Origin: a virus
Reading direction: 5' to 3' (one strand)
Virus record (IMG/VR): IMGVR_UViG_3300023179_000002
Span: 1-50,720 of that record
DNA: 50,720 nucleotides
Part shown: one piece after another, positions 33,424 to 42,472 of the stretch
How positions within the stretch are numbered: the first letter of the stretch is position 1
Layout of the letters: each line of letters begins with the position of its first letter
Translations under genes and position numbers: made by a program
Notes under the pieces: model-generated
The model's input: the letters and a program-made list of their open reading frames with translations, nothing else
Told to the model about the DNA's origin: nothing
Database searches by the model: none

Positions 33424-33879
33424 CTAACCCCCTAAAAGTTTGGTGAAAACAACCTCTGCTTTAATGTAGCCCATTGATTCAAAAAGAGGACTACAATCAG
33501 CTTTAACCCAAGAGCCCATATACACTTTACGAACACCTCTTCGTAAAAGATCTTTCTCAAGAAACTGCAACGCTTCCTTGGCAATCCCTTGTCGACGATA
33601 CTTTGGCGCAACATAAAAAATATCGACCACGTATGTCAGACATTCTTTGTAGTGCAGACCCGGAGCAATAAACCCTATGTAGTATCCGATCAGCTCACCA
33701 GCATCTCGCATGGTGACCACGTGTGTTTCACCCGCTTGCTCGCGGAGCAGATATGTGTCGTACTGCGGATCAAGTTTAATGATCCCCTGATCCAGGGCGA
33801 CTTCTTTGTGGTGTTCCACCACAACTTTTTTAAGTTCCGGAAGAATGCCCGCGAAGGTTTCAAGCTGAATAGAAATCAT
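33424..33879 (-). CDS. GNAT-family acetyltransferase
   Basis: 151 residues from ATG 33879; the frame is open upstream, but that part overlaps the next gene. The acetyl-CoA-binding motif A is IFYVAPKYRRQGIAKEAL (Q/RxxGxA), with motif B near YMGSWVKADCSPLFESMGY. Substrate unknown. Phage GNAT genes inside tail modules are frequent and could modify a virion or host protein. Confidence 0.85.
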   Translation of the reverse strand: MISIQLETFAGILPELKKVVVEHHKEVALDQGIIKLDPQYDTYLLREQAGETHVVTMRDAGELIGYYIGFIAPGLHYKECLTYVVDIFYVAPKYRRQGIAKEALQFLEKDLLRRGVRKVYMGSWVKADCSPLFESMGYIKAEVVFTKLLGG

Positions 33880-34364
33880 TGTTCCACCCAGAGTTTTACC
33901 GTGATATACGTTAGGTCCGATGCGGAATAGTTTTGGGCAACAGCTTCTTTGTTCGAGGCCACCCACCAAACTTGGCCAGGCGCAGGGCATATTTGTTCCT
34001 CGTCACAACGAAGAATCGCCCCTTTATCCGCCTCTACAATAATAAAATACTCCTCGAATACTTCATAGGCTCCGCCATTAAGGTGAAGCTCACCTTTAGT
34101 TCCAGGCGCAAACCGAATACAAGAAACATCTTCAATTCGGGTTGCTTCAACTCGTCTCGCTAGATCAAAGACTAAAGGTTTTATTTTATTAACGAGACCG
34201 GCAGAAGTATACCATGAAAATCCCGCTCCTGCAAGATTTTCTCGGATTGGCAGCACTTGTGTTTTCTCACGGAGTGGGCGCCATTTATGCCCCATACCTC
34301 GGTGCAATTCGTAAAGAATACTTGGGACATCGACTTGTTGTGCGAGGCAGAAAAAGTTCTTCAT
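33876..34364 (-). CDS. Cupin-like or 2OG-oxygenase-like protein
   Basis: 162 residues. A double-stranded beta-helix-like pattern is suggested by GELHLNGGAYEVFEEYFIIV, GAILRCDEE and PGQVWWVASNKEAV, resembling aspartyl-hydroxylase or cupin proteins. The expected HxD..H triad is not clearly present, so an enzyme cannot be claimed. It overlaps both neighbours by 4 bp. Confidence 0.5.
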   Translation of the reverse strand: MKNFFCLAQQVDVPSILYELHRGMGHKWRPLREKTQVLPIRENLAGAGFSWYTSAGLVNKIKPLVFDLARRVEATRIEDVSCIRFAPGTKGELHLNGGAYEVFEEYFIIVEADKGAILRCDEEQICPAPGQVWWVASNKEAVAQNYSASDLTYITVKLWVEQ

Positions 34365-35200
34365 GTTTTAATCACCCAGGTGATGACGGCGTAAGGGGAT
34401 ATCGTGGAGAAAGCAGTTCCGGACCCCGTGTTGCCTGTTGTTATACCGGTTACCGCACTGTTAACAGTCGCTCCTGTGGTATTACTATTTACCGTAATCC
34501 CTGTGGCCGAACTGTTGATGACAATCCCTGTGGCCGCCGTATTGATTGTGATGCCTGTGGAACTGCTGCTTGTCGTTACAGCGCCACCGCTTCCGTTTCC
34601 GGCGTTAACAGGCGATGTCACACCAACCCCTCCCTGCGGAACCGTATGAGCATGGGTAGGATCAGTTATATTGTGGAAGTGCCCTGCGTCCGTAATAGTA
34701 TGGGCATGGGTAGGGTCTGTTATAGCGTGAGCATGTCCTGGGTCCGTAACAACGTGCGTGTGTCCTGGATCTATAACACTATGGTTATGAGGCGGAAGAT
34801 TGGCCGTCGATAAAGTGACTGACGATGCTCCACCAAGTGCCCCTAACACATACGAGCTGCCGCTTCCCAAAAGCATTCGCCCACGAAGATCTGGTATGCC
34901 GAAGGTACTGGAGCCATCCCCTGCACCCCATGTTGTGCCAATCGCAGCAAACAACGACGCATATGTCGTCCGACTTATGACACTACCATCGCACACAATC
35001 CATCCAGAGGGGGCCGTTGCATAAGCAATGGCTTTGATGTCCCCAGAAACAAAGCCGCCTGGATTGGTTTCCCCACTGGCTCCTCCGGTCCTATCCCAAA
35101 GAGACAGCATGAACCGGTACCACTCTTGGTTGATCCTGCCTGTTCCTGGTACCACAAACTCTGTGGTAATTTTGGGGAACCCCTGCGGTGCAACGGCCAT
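34361..35200 (-). CDS. Tail fibre with collar domain (2) and His repeats
   Basis: 279 residues. A collar domain (APSGWIVCDGSVISRTTYAS, TFGIPDLRGRMLLG) is followed by about five repeats of (V/I)TDPxHxH (about 143-190), then STGITI/ATGIVI repeats. The His repeats are likely metal-binding, as in long-tail-fibre tips. It is about as long as, and clearly homologous to, the fibre at 28347-29246. Confidence 0.85.
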   Translation of the reverse strand: MAVAPQGFPKITTEFVVPGTGRINQEWYRFMLSLWDRTGGASGETNPGGFVSGDIKAIAYATAPSGWIVCDGSVISRTTYASLFAAIGTTWGAGDGSSTFGIPDLRGRMLLGSGSSYVLGALGGASSVTLSTANLPPHNHSVIDPGHTHVVTDPGHAHAITDPTHAHTITDAGHFHNITDPTHAHTVPQGGVGVTSPVNAGNGSGGAVTTSSSSTGITINTAATGIVINSSATGITVNSNTTGATVNSAVTGITTGNTGSGTAFSTISPYAVITWVIKT

Positions 35201-36642
35201 TACGTTTCGCTTTCTACAACATTGATAAACGCTCCGTTAAGAGCGACTGCTGCGGGCACGGACCAGCTTAATTCAAACACTCTGTCTCTTGCCATCCCTA
35301 AACGGTGCCACGTCACTGTTGTGGCAAATTGTCCCACCGCCCCCAGCGATTGTGTGATGGGGCTCCCCCACGTCGCCCCCCGAGTATCGCTCCAGCGCAA
35401 AGAAACTTTGGGTGGGTTACTTGCGGAAGTCCCGTCAATGGAACCATCGTCAGTACCGACTTGAATATCCGCTGTAAATGACAGGTAAGACACACGGTTA
35501 AAATTGCCTCCAACCAGATGTGCTCCGGATCGAATACGCACAACATCATCTCCATCGTCAGTAAATGACGATAAAGACAACTCGTATAATTTTCCTGTTT
35601 CCCAGTCTTGGACGATATTTTTTCCATAAACTGCTGCGTGGAAAGCTCCTCGAACACGATGTAAATTGCCGTTACTGTCCGACCAAGCTCGTTCGTGCCA
35701 CAGGCCTTGGGACACGTCGTAGACCCATGTCTTATCTGCACTGGGAAAACTTAGTACATAAAAAGTGTGCCCTTGTTGCTGGTACGTATGCCCAATCGCA
35801 TCACTTACTGTGGTGTATTCGGAAAATTCTTTCTCAATAGCATGTGTCGAAATACGTTTAGCTTGATACCCTGTTCCCGCCAGAACCATTCTTTGTCCTT
35901 GCTCGTCTTGTGATAACCAATATACGGACAGATCTTGCATGGCTACGGAGTATTTTGCGACACAACCATGCTCGACAAAGGAACCAGGCATCCGCTGAAA
36001 CGGAAAATCAGCAGAACCGCTATTGTACCAAAGTTCTGTTGTCCGTTGTCCGATCAGCCAGATTTCACGTTGCATGACAATGACGGCTTGAAGTAAGTCG
36101 GGAAAACCGGTCTTCGCAGCAAGGTCCAAGGGGTCAAAAGTGACCGCATTTGAACCACTGATATAAAATTCTTTTGTGTCAGGCCGATTAAACAGTAGAT
36201 ACGTATCCATGTAATCAACACGATCCGCGCCATAGAAACCTGGACTGCTAATAACGGTCATGACGTTTGTGCCCAGATTAATTTGGTAACCTGTGTTTAA
36301 CGTGCCGTCGACAAGTACCGCATCCAGCCCATTATCCACCATAGATACAGGATTTGTTGTTGTGCCGATCGTGCCAATAACCGTCATAACAAAAGAAGAG
36401 TCTACATTATACACCGTGTTTCCAACCACGGCATACAATTTACCATTTGTCGTGGCGTACAACCCTCTACCCGCGGCTTGTGTTGGGGGCGTGGCTAAAA
36501 GAGTCAGTCCTGGAGTAGGGTAATAAGTATAAGGGGACGGCGAATCCTCGGGGTTCTTCTCGGGATATAAATTTACGCAACGCTGTGCATTGGCGATAAT
36601 GCTTCTCGCTTCATAAGAGCCACCAAAAAGCGGAACGCGCAT
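35200..36642 (-). CDS. P22 gp10-like packaged-DNA stabilisation/tail protein
   Basis: 480 residues. It opens with RVPLFGGSYEARSIIANAQR and NLYPEKNPEDSPSPYTYYPTPGL, the signature of P22 gp10-type proteins. The body is beta-rich (kelch-like). It should close the portal-gp4 channel after packaging. Neighbouring order (gp4-like, gp10-like, fibres) is that of P22. Confidence 0.9.
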   Translation of the reverse strand: MRVPLFGGSYEARSIIANAQRCVNLYPEKNPEDSPSPYTYYPTPGLTLLATPPTQAAGRGLYATTNGKLYAVVGNTVYNVDSSFVMTVIGTIGTTTNPVSMVDNGLDAVLVDGTLNTGYQINLGTNVMTVISSPGFYGADRVDYMDTYLLFNRPDTKEFYISGSNAVTFDPLDLAAKTGFPDLLQAVIVMQREIWLIGQRTTELWYNSGSADFPFQRMPGSFVEHGCVAKYSVAMQDLSVYWLSQDEQGQRMVLAGTGYQAKRISTHAIEKEFSEYTTVSDAIGHTYQQQGHTFYVLSFPSADKTWVYDVSQGLWHERAWSDSNGNLHRVRGAFHAAVYGKNIVQDWETGKLYELSLSSFTDDGDDVVRIRSGAHLVGGNFNRVSYLSFTADIQVGTDDGSIDGTSASNPPKVSLRWSDTRGATWGSPITQSLGAVGQFATTVTWHRLGMARDRVFELSWSVPAAVALNGAFINVVESET

Positions 36643-37364
36643 TAGTAAGACCTATCACTATAGTAATCGTAGATGCCAGGCCGCACCACGTCTGCGGGCA
36701 TTCGCAGCCTAGGCACTTGAGTGTTGGCATTACGGATAAGATTCAAAGCATTCTTCGCCTGTTTCATAAGGTCCGGTCTTTCCGGCAACTGGTAATGTAT
36801 CCGTAGCCGTACCGCGAGATTGTATAACAGTGCCGCTTCATATTCCGCAGGGAGCACCACGGTTTGAGACAGGGATGTAAACTGTGACAAGATCGCCTTG
36901 TACGTAATGTGCATTGAATAAATGTTAGCTAAGGGAATGGGCCAAAAATAAATGGTGCCCGTTGGAAAAGCTGAGTCATAGAAAAATGCAGTTGGGAAAG
37001 AGGACAAACTTTTCAACCGGATCATATCGTAATCTTCCTTGGCGTACAACTGTTCCAAGGGGTAATCCGGCTGGTTTGGGGAACTTACATTAATTTGCCT
37101 TAAAAAAGCCGATTCAATTTGATCGGGTCGAGGGCTTATGTTGTAGTTTCCTCCCGACCCGACTGTATACGATTGCGCCCCCGTGGAAACCACCGAGGTC
37201 GTCACCAAATGCCACACAAGCCAACGATCTCGCTGCCATTGCGCCAACATCATATTCATAAGGGTGAAAGCATCATTAGAATCTTCTGCGCTGGCTGTCT
37301 GCCCCACACCTAAAATCCCTGCTTGCTTTAAGGCAAGATTAATGATGCTTCCCGTCGTGGCCAT
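36642..37364 (-). CDS. P22 gp4-like head-tail adaptor
   Basis: 240 residues. The start ATTGSIINLALKQAGILGVGQT and the sequence DAFTLMNMMLAQWQRDRWLVW are those of P22 gp4 family proteins that bind below the portal. In P22, gp4 also has muramidase activity; that cannot be judged here. It overlaps gp10-like by one base. Confidence 0.9.
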   Translation of the reverse strand: MATTGSIINLALKQAGILGVGQTASAEDSNDAFTLMNMMLAQWQRDRWLVWHLVTTSVVSTGAQSYTVGSGGNYNISPRPDQIESAFLRQINVSSPNQPDYPLEQLYAKEDYDMIRLKSLSSFPTAFFYDSAFPTGTIYFWPIPLANIYSMHITYKAILSQFTSLSQTVVLPAEYEAALLYNLAVRLRIHYQLPERPDLMKQAKNALNLIRNANTQVPRLRMPADVVRPGIYDYYSDRSY

Positions 37365-37366
37365 TG

Positions 37367-37561
37367 TTATTCCTTCTTGAGGGTCAATTTTTCATCAGAA
37401 AACTTTTTCTTACTGGTGTCTTCTAAAGAAGCTTTGCCCAGCACAATGTCCTCTTCTTTTTTACTGTTCACAATAACTGACTCCCCATCAATTCCTTTTA
37501 CCCATTTTGGGTACTCTTGGAACACATAGTCGGGGAAACGCATAGAAGAATAAAGAGTCAT
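37367..37561 (-). CDS. Small charged hypothetical protein
   Basis: 64 residues, Lys/Glu-rich towards the C-terminus. It lies between the coat-gene terminator and the adaptor. No family recognised. Confidence 0.55.
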   Translation of the reverse strand: MTLYSSMRFPDYVFQEYPKWVKGIDGESVIVNSKKEEDIVLGKASLEDTSKKKFSDEKLTLKKE

Positions 37562-37581
37562 GATACACTCCGGTTAGAGAA

Positions 37582-37606
37582 AAGGAGGGGGAATATCCCC
37601 CTCCTT
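37582..37606 (-). terminator. Terminator after the coat gene
   Basis: A 10-bp perfect stem (AAGGAGGGGG/CCCCCTCCTT) with a 5-nt loop is followed on the - strand by TTCTCT. It is 11 bp after the coat stop. It would cap a high-level coat transcript, and the operon's antitermination or a new promoter would be needed to read on. Confidence 0.8.
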
Positions 37607-37616
37607 CCCGACAAAA

Positions 37617-38837
37617 TTATATCGCGTCAGGAACGATACATGCCCATTCAGGGCGGACAAACAAGTAACCATACAAGATGTCCATACGGGTAATAAACTG
37701 ATCCGTAGACACGTTGTATGCGGTCACCATACGCATGGACACACCGTCATAGCTGTCACGCGCAGCTTCATGAACACCGCGGGGGAGTTCAAGATCCGCC
37801 GTCGCCATCGTCACCGCTTGCGGCGCATACGCAAAGTTTTTGCGGTACACGGCGTTTGCAGGTGTTTGAGTGGCGAGGGCAATCGTGGCACCGTTCGCAG
37901 GTGACGCATCAACTGTCTGATACTGCACTGCGTTGCCGCCAGAAGCAGGGATCAGGGCAGGGTAGATGCTCAACTGGGTTGCACCACTGGCCGCAGCAGC
38001 AGTCACCACAAACTGACGGAGTTGACCCGTGGTTTGTTTGGTGATGCGGTTCACCGCGTTCACACTAGCAAAGGTGATGATATCACCTTTGGCCAGAGTT
38101 CCCGTGATGGCGTTGGTCACAATCGTGCTACCTGTTTGGTTCGCACCGTTGACCGTACCCGAAGAGAAGCTGCCAGTCGTATGCTTGATAACAACTTGGT
38201 CCATGTACCAATCGAAACCAAGAGCACTCGCCATGATACCACTACGGTATTGATCCGAGATCTCTTTGGTAGGATTGAACAGGCCCGAGAGTGTCGCCAC
38301 TGTACGCGCTTGAGTAAACGGATCCAGAATAATCTTGCGATTACCCATGGGGGCCGAGTTGATGTCCAGCGCCGCACCTGCTTGCAGGAACGTGGTGGCG
38401 GTGGGCGAGATAATTGCACCTGAGCCGGTGTCGTTGTTAGCGACGATGTTGCAGATGCCACCTTCTGTGCCCGTCATGATGTCATAGGCAACCGAGCCAG
38501 CGAGGTTGTTGATGGCGGGGGCCAGCACACGCTCACTGTAGTCGTCAATGCTCATGGTACGTTCTTGTGAACTGAACGAGATGTCCACACCTTTCTGAGT
38601 GGCCAGAACCATCGTGGTGCTGGTTTCAGCGGTGTCTTGAACGCTCGCCGCAGCGCCTGTACGAACGACATAATCGTTAGGCAGACGGATACGCAGCGAT
38701 GTACCAATCTTCGCACCAGTTTGGGCGAAGCTGTCATCGTATTGCATATCGATGTTTTGAAGAAAAGCGTTGCTGTTCTTCCACAACATGACCGCCTCGC
38801 GGGTGATCATGTTGATAGTAAGTAATGAGTTTGCCAT
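37617..38837 (-). CDS. Major coat protein, P22 gp5-like
   Basis: 406 residues from ATG 38837 behind GAAGGAGAAACTCAC. The start ANSLLTINMITREAVMLWKN and the sequence IGTSLRIRLPNDYVVRTG match the P22 coat protein family (HK97 fold with an inserted domain). The insertion is probably the GSTIVTNAITGTLAKGDI section. It is flanked by a strong terminator and a 214-bp noncoding leader, which suggests separate high expression. Confidence 0.93.
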   Translation of the reverse strand: MANSLLTINMITREAVMLWKNSNAFLQNIDMQYDDSFAQTGAKIGTSLRIRLPNDYVVRTGAAASVQDTAETSTTMVLATQKGVDISFSSQERTMSIDDYSERVLAPAINNLAGSVAYDIMTGTEGGICNIVANNDTGSGAIISPTATTFLQAGAALDINSAPMGNRKIILDPFTQARTVATLSGLFNPTKEISDQYRSGIMASALGFDWYMDQVVIKHTTGSFSSGTVNGANQTGSTIVTNAITGTLAKGDIITFASVNAVNRITKQTTGQLRQFVVTAAAASGATQLSIYPALIPASGGNAVQYQTVDASPANGATIALATQTPANAVYRKNFAYAPQAVTMATADLELPRGVHEAARDSYDGVSMRMVTAYNVSTDQFITRMDILYGYLFVRPEWACIVPDAI

Positions 38838-39051
38838 GTGAGTTTCTCCTTCGGTTGGCATCTCTGAGATGCAGCGATAGGGTAGTGCCCTAAACCCGCT
38901 GCGGGAGTAGGGACAAGATCAATCTTTACGGTCAGAAAAAAACGACCACGCAGACCACAAAGATTTGCCTGACTCAAAGGCTCACAGTGCCCGTGACTGT
39001 GATTTTTGACGGGCTACGCACCTGTAATTACCCTTACAGGGAAGGGATCTC
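38838..39051 (-). promoter_or_regulatory. Noncoding coat-gene leader with hairpins
   Basis: No gene is seen. Hairpins include CCTGTAA...TTACAGG (about 39022-39041) and CACAGT...ACTGTG (about 38984-39003). The region may hold the end of the scaffold transcript and a coat promoter. I could not assign a convincing -35/-10 pair. Confidence 0.4.
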
Positions 39052-39888
39052 TTATCGCCGGCGACGACTTTCTCGTTGCTCGGTCCGTCTCTTGATGTAC
39101 TCCTCCATCGGCAGACGAGGATCATCAAGGTTATAAGCAACCGTTGCCCTTCCCGTGTTCACAGGCGTAACAGGCGCGGGCGCACTTGACACGGCTTTTG
39201 ACGGAGGCTTACCCAGCTTTGTATCCAACTTAGCCAGTTCCACGGCCATCCGCGCCACAGGCAAAGCCGCTAAACTTTGGGCTTCTTCTGGATTTTGTCC
39301 AAGGTGGTACAGAACTTTGTGGGCGTTATCTAGCTCCAATACCGTCGACACAAACAAAGCGTTGGAGGGATCAAGGACCCCCGCAAGGTTTAAATTGTCT
39401 GCCGCGGAGCGAAATTCCTGTTCCCCGTATTCTGTACGCCCCTTATTGTAAGCTTGGGTTGCTTTATCGGCGTACTCTTTTTCTTGTAAAGCTTGTCGCG
39501 CCTTTTGTTCCGCGACCTTCTCCACCAAAGTCTGGAAAGTTTCGTTGTCTACCGTCCCCGTGTTTGTCCCAGTCCCGCTCTCCCCACTCGGCTTAGTGGT
39601 CCGCAGTTTATTCAGTTCTTCTTTAATTCGTTGCGCTTCAAGACGAGCCGCCTCTGCTTCACGACGAGCATCTGCTTTCTCCTTGGTCAGAACATTAATT
39701 CTGTTTTGAAACCAGGGATTTTTCTTCGGGGTCGCATCTTCCGGTTTTTCAGTAGCAGAAGCGTCTGCTGCCTCTGTACTCTTCTCTTCTGGCTCGGCTC
39801 TTGTCTCAGGTGCCGGTGTGTTTTCCGTAGGGACAGGAAGAGGTTCCGGTGTAACTACAGGTTCGTTTGGTTGTGCATTGTCTTGCAT
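39052..39888 (-). CDS. Scaffolding protein, P22 gp8-like
   Basis: 278 residues from ATG 39888. A Pro/Glu/Thr-rich acidic N-terminus, a coiled coil (LTKEKADARREAEAARLEAQ) and a basic C-terminus ending EQRESRRRR are the expected build. In P22 the basic C-terminal helix-turn-helix binds the coat. Position between portal and coat supports the call. Confidence 0.82.
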   Translation of the reverse strand: MQDNAQPNEPVVTPEPLPVPTENTPAPETRAEPEEKSTEAADASATEKPEDATPKKNPWFQNRINVLTKEKADARREAEAARLEAQRIKEELNKLRTTKPSGESGTGTNTGTVDNETFQTLVEKVAEQKARQALQEKEYADKATQAYNKGRTEYGEQEFRSAADNLNLAGVLDPSNALFVSTVLELDNAHKVLYHLGQNPEEAQSLAALPVARMAVELAKLDTKLGKPPSKAVSSAPAPVTPVNTGRATVAYNLDDPRLPMEEYIKRRTEQRESRRRR

Positions 39889-39932
39889 GGGGTTTCCCAA
39901 GATGATTTACACCATGTGCCGCATGGCTACGG

Positions 39933-40136
39933 TTAGCACAGTCTAACAGGAAACTGGAACCACCCTCTGTGCATCAAGGCGGTAGCTTTTTTCATCGCAG
40001 TGTCTTTGTCCATAAAATAAAAAATTCGATCGTCCGCAAAAAGAATCCAGATGTCTTTTTCCCACTCATACAAATGCAGCCTACGAGGCAGAAGTGTACG
40101 ATTGTCGTGCGGGGGCGGCGGGTCTAAGACTTGCAT
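39933..40136 (-). CDS. Small hypothetical protein
   Basis: 67 residues with a clear WEKDIWILFADDRIFYFMDK core that looks protein-like. It overlaps the preceding gene by 56 bp, which lowers confidence. Confidence 0.45.
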   Translation of the reverse strand: MQVLDPPPPHDNRTLLPRRLHLYEWEKDIWILFADDRIFYFMDKDTAMKKATALMHRGWFQFPVRLC

Positions 40137-40377
40137 CTTTTGTCAAAATGTCAAAAATTTCTTCCTTCATGGACGAAGGGTATTTTTCTTGACCAAGTAA
40201 ATCCGCCAAGGATTCCCGTGCAGTCCGAATAAAATATCTCCACATAAGCTCCACATAGACTTTTTGGTCAGGAAAATCTTTGTAGAAAGCATTGTTGGAG
40301 GATGCCATATACTCATACTGAGCTGCCGCCATTTCCTTGGCGATTTTTGCGATAGCTTTATGGACGTATTTTTGCAT
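40081..40377 (-). CDS. Hypothetical protein downstream of portal
   Basis: 98 residues, helical, overlapping the portal end by 20 bp. It contains AKIAKEMAAAQYEYMASSNN and WRYFIRTARESLADLLG. No family recognised, but genes of this size commonly sit between portal and scaffold. Confidence 0.65.
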   Translation of the reverse strand: MQKYVHKAIAKIAKEMAAAQYEYMASSNNAFYKDFPDQKVYVELMWRYFIRTARESLADLLGQEKYPSSMKEEIFDILTKDASLRPAAPARQSYTSAS

Positions 40378-42472
40378 TATCCACGACTCCTATGTTGTTA
40401 ATCGAATCGGTCTCCTGCAAATCCTGCGTGACTCTTAGGTTTTGCATTTGCAGCATCCGCATCATCTGCTGCATTTGTTGCTCATTAATGCGAACCTCGG
40501 GTAACACAACTTTGAGGCGATCGCTGATTGCACGATACTCATCGACTTCCGTCTTCTTCTCTTGGTTACGAGTTTTTAGACGCTCCTCACCCAGTTGCTG
40601 CGTCAGGACATCCACCAAACTCGTCGCTGTCTGTAGTTGTTGCTGTAACTGCATCACTTCAGGTGGCGGCCCTTCCCCTTTGGCCTGAGGCGGCACGAGG
40701 CGAGCTAGGCGCTCTGCAATCTCATCTGCGCCTGGGAAATCGGCATTTTTAAACAAGAGATCCCCTGCAACCTCGACCAGTTGCGGATTTTGGGTGACAA
40801 TCAAACTAAAGGCGTCAAACGCTTCTTGGCGTTTTGTTGCATAGGCAGGTCCTACCTGAGCAAAGACATCGTATTTGCCCACCTTGGGGTTGAAGACGGC
40901 AGAAACTTGTCTCGCCAACTTCATCTGCTGCGCTTGGTAGGCGATAGCTTGCTGCGGATCGATTTCAATTTCTTGTTGGGTACCGTCAGGACCCATAATC
41001 TTCACCACTCGGGCTGTGTCATAGATTTTAGGGATCAAATCCAGCAAAATTTTCCCCGTGAACTTTACACCCACTGCAAGGTTATTGCTGTAATGGTACG
41101 TGGCGTTTTCCCCTTGACGCTGCCGTCCTGTGATAGCTCGGCCCGTTCTCTCATTACCACCTTCTCCAAACATCGGCGCAAACTGCCCCGACACCATCGC
41201 CATGTCGTTAGCAGACACCTGCATCCCCTGAATATAAGCTTGTGCCATCTGAGGGGGCATTTCACGTGTAGGACGCGGTATAGGGTTTCCGTCTTCATCA
41301 ATGTCGTTATACGGTAAAAACGCCAAGTTCACGCGGTTCGCGTCTTTCCAGTACGATTCAAGACCCGCAACAGCACGAGAGGGCGTAATGTACGGAATTT
41401 TGTTCTGTAAACAAACGCTTTCGACAGCGGACGATGACCAATAGTTATAGATACGCTGGGGATCTTTCATTGCACGGACATGACCTTTACGATCAATGCT
41501 TCCATCAATGAGATACTCTTCTCCCACAATCATGACGACGGGGATATATTTACCTGGCCACTCACGTTCTTCAATGACTTTATTTCCCGCGATTTTGTAC
41601 CACTGGATTTTTTTACGGGCCACCTCGCGTTTACGAAGAGCTTTATATTCCTCTTTTGAATACTGCGCCCAGATTTCGGCGGGAATGCTGCTCTTCAGCA
41701 CCATTGTTTCTTCGCCGTCCGAATTTTTAATCGCAATCAACGTGTCTTTTTCTTCGATCTGGCGATAGTATTCGGCCACACGAACATGGTCCTTCGCCAG
41801 CCAGGTATCGGTGTTTCCCAAAGCTGCATTGCCCACTTCCCCTGCATACTCAGGGTAAAGACGCTCAAACTCTTTCTTTGGCACATCATCAAATACAAAC
41901 GCAAAACGTGCATCGGACTTATCGATCTCAAGGCAATCAGGGTCAATGTACACTGAGAGGGGGTCTTTAATGCGTCGGATATAAATCTCCTGATCAAAAG
42001 ATTCATCGTCCGCATATTCAGTGATCACACGCCAACAGCCCATCCCCGCCCGGACCTGTGTGTTCATGGCCCATTCATACACTTCTGACGCAGAAGAGAT
42101 ATATTCAATGCGACGAACCAAGCCTTCAAACGCTTTGGCCGCTTCCAACGTCGCGCCGTCCCCTGAGGGGATATACGAGATTGCGGGCTTATTTTGTTTT
42201 GCGTCGTTTAAAATTTGCAAACAGTGCTGACGAACTTTATTGATCGTTAAACAGGGCCGATCGTTTGTGTCACGGTTGTCCCGAATATTATTCGGCCACT
42301 GATACCCGTTGTCAGAATCCCCTTCCGAAAACTTGTAGTCGTCGAGGTAACGGATACGCGCATTGGCTTCCCATTGCTCACAACGATTAAACCGCTCTTT
42401 AGCCTCCTGAACAACCTTTTCGTCGTCACTAAGCGCGACGGTTTCAGAAGACTTCCTTTTTTTTCCCGCCAT
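40358..42472 (-). CDS. Portal protein, P22-like
   Basis: 704 residues from ATG 42472, in a TAATG overlap with the terminase. YKFSEGDSDNGYQWP and DRPCLTINKVRQH are typical of the P22 gp1 portal family, as is the length (P22 725). The C-terminal part is Gln/Met-rich (QQMQQMMRMLQMQNL), which fits the barrel. The dodecamer forms the packaging ring. Confidence 0.93.
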   Translation of the reverse strand: MAGKKRKSSETVALSDDEKVVQEAKERFNRCEQWEANARIRYLDDYKFSEGDSDNGYQWPNNIRDNRDTNDRPCLTINKVRQHCLQILNDAKQNKPAISYIPSGDGATLEAAKAFEGLVRRIEYISSASEVYEWAMNTQVRAGMGCWRVITEYADDESFDQEIYIRRIKDPLSVYIDPDCLEIDKSDARFAFVFDDVPKKEFERLYPEYAGEVGNAALGNTDTWLAKDHVRVAEYYRQIEEKDTLIAIKNSDGEETMVLKSSIPAEIWAQYSKEEYKALRKREVARKKIQWYKIAGNKVIEEREWPGKYIPVVMIVGEEYLIDGSIDRKGHVRAMKDPQRIYNYWSSSAVESVCLQNKIPYITPSRAVAGLESYWKDANRVNLAFLPYNDIDEDGNPIPRPTREMPPQMAQAYIQGMQVSANDMAMVSGQFAPMFGEGGNERTGRAITGRQRQGENATYHYSNNLAVGVKFTGKILLDLIPKIYDTARVVKIMGPDGTQQEIEIDPQQAIAYQAQQMKLARQVSAVFNPKVGKYDVFAQVGPAYATKRQEAFDAFSLIVTQNPQLVEVAGDLLFKNADFPGADEIAERLARLVPPQAKGEGPPPEVMQLQQQLQTATSLVDVLTQQLGEERLKTRNQEKKTEVDEYRAISDRLKVVLPEVRINEQQMQQMMRMLQMQNLRVTQDLQETDSINNIGVVDNAKIRP

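Noticed and set aside
33876-34364. Firm call as 2OG-Fe(II) oxygenase
   Set aside because: The metal-binding HxD...H triad could not be found.
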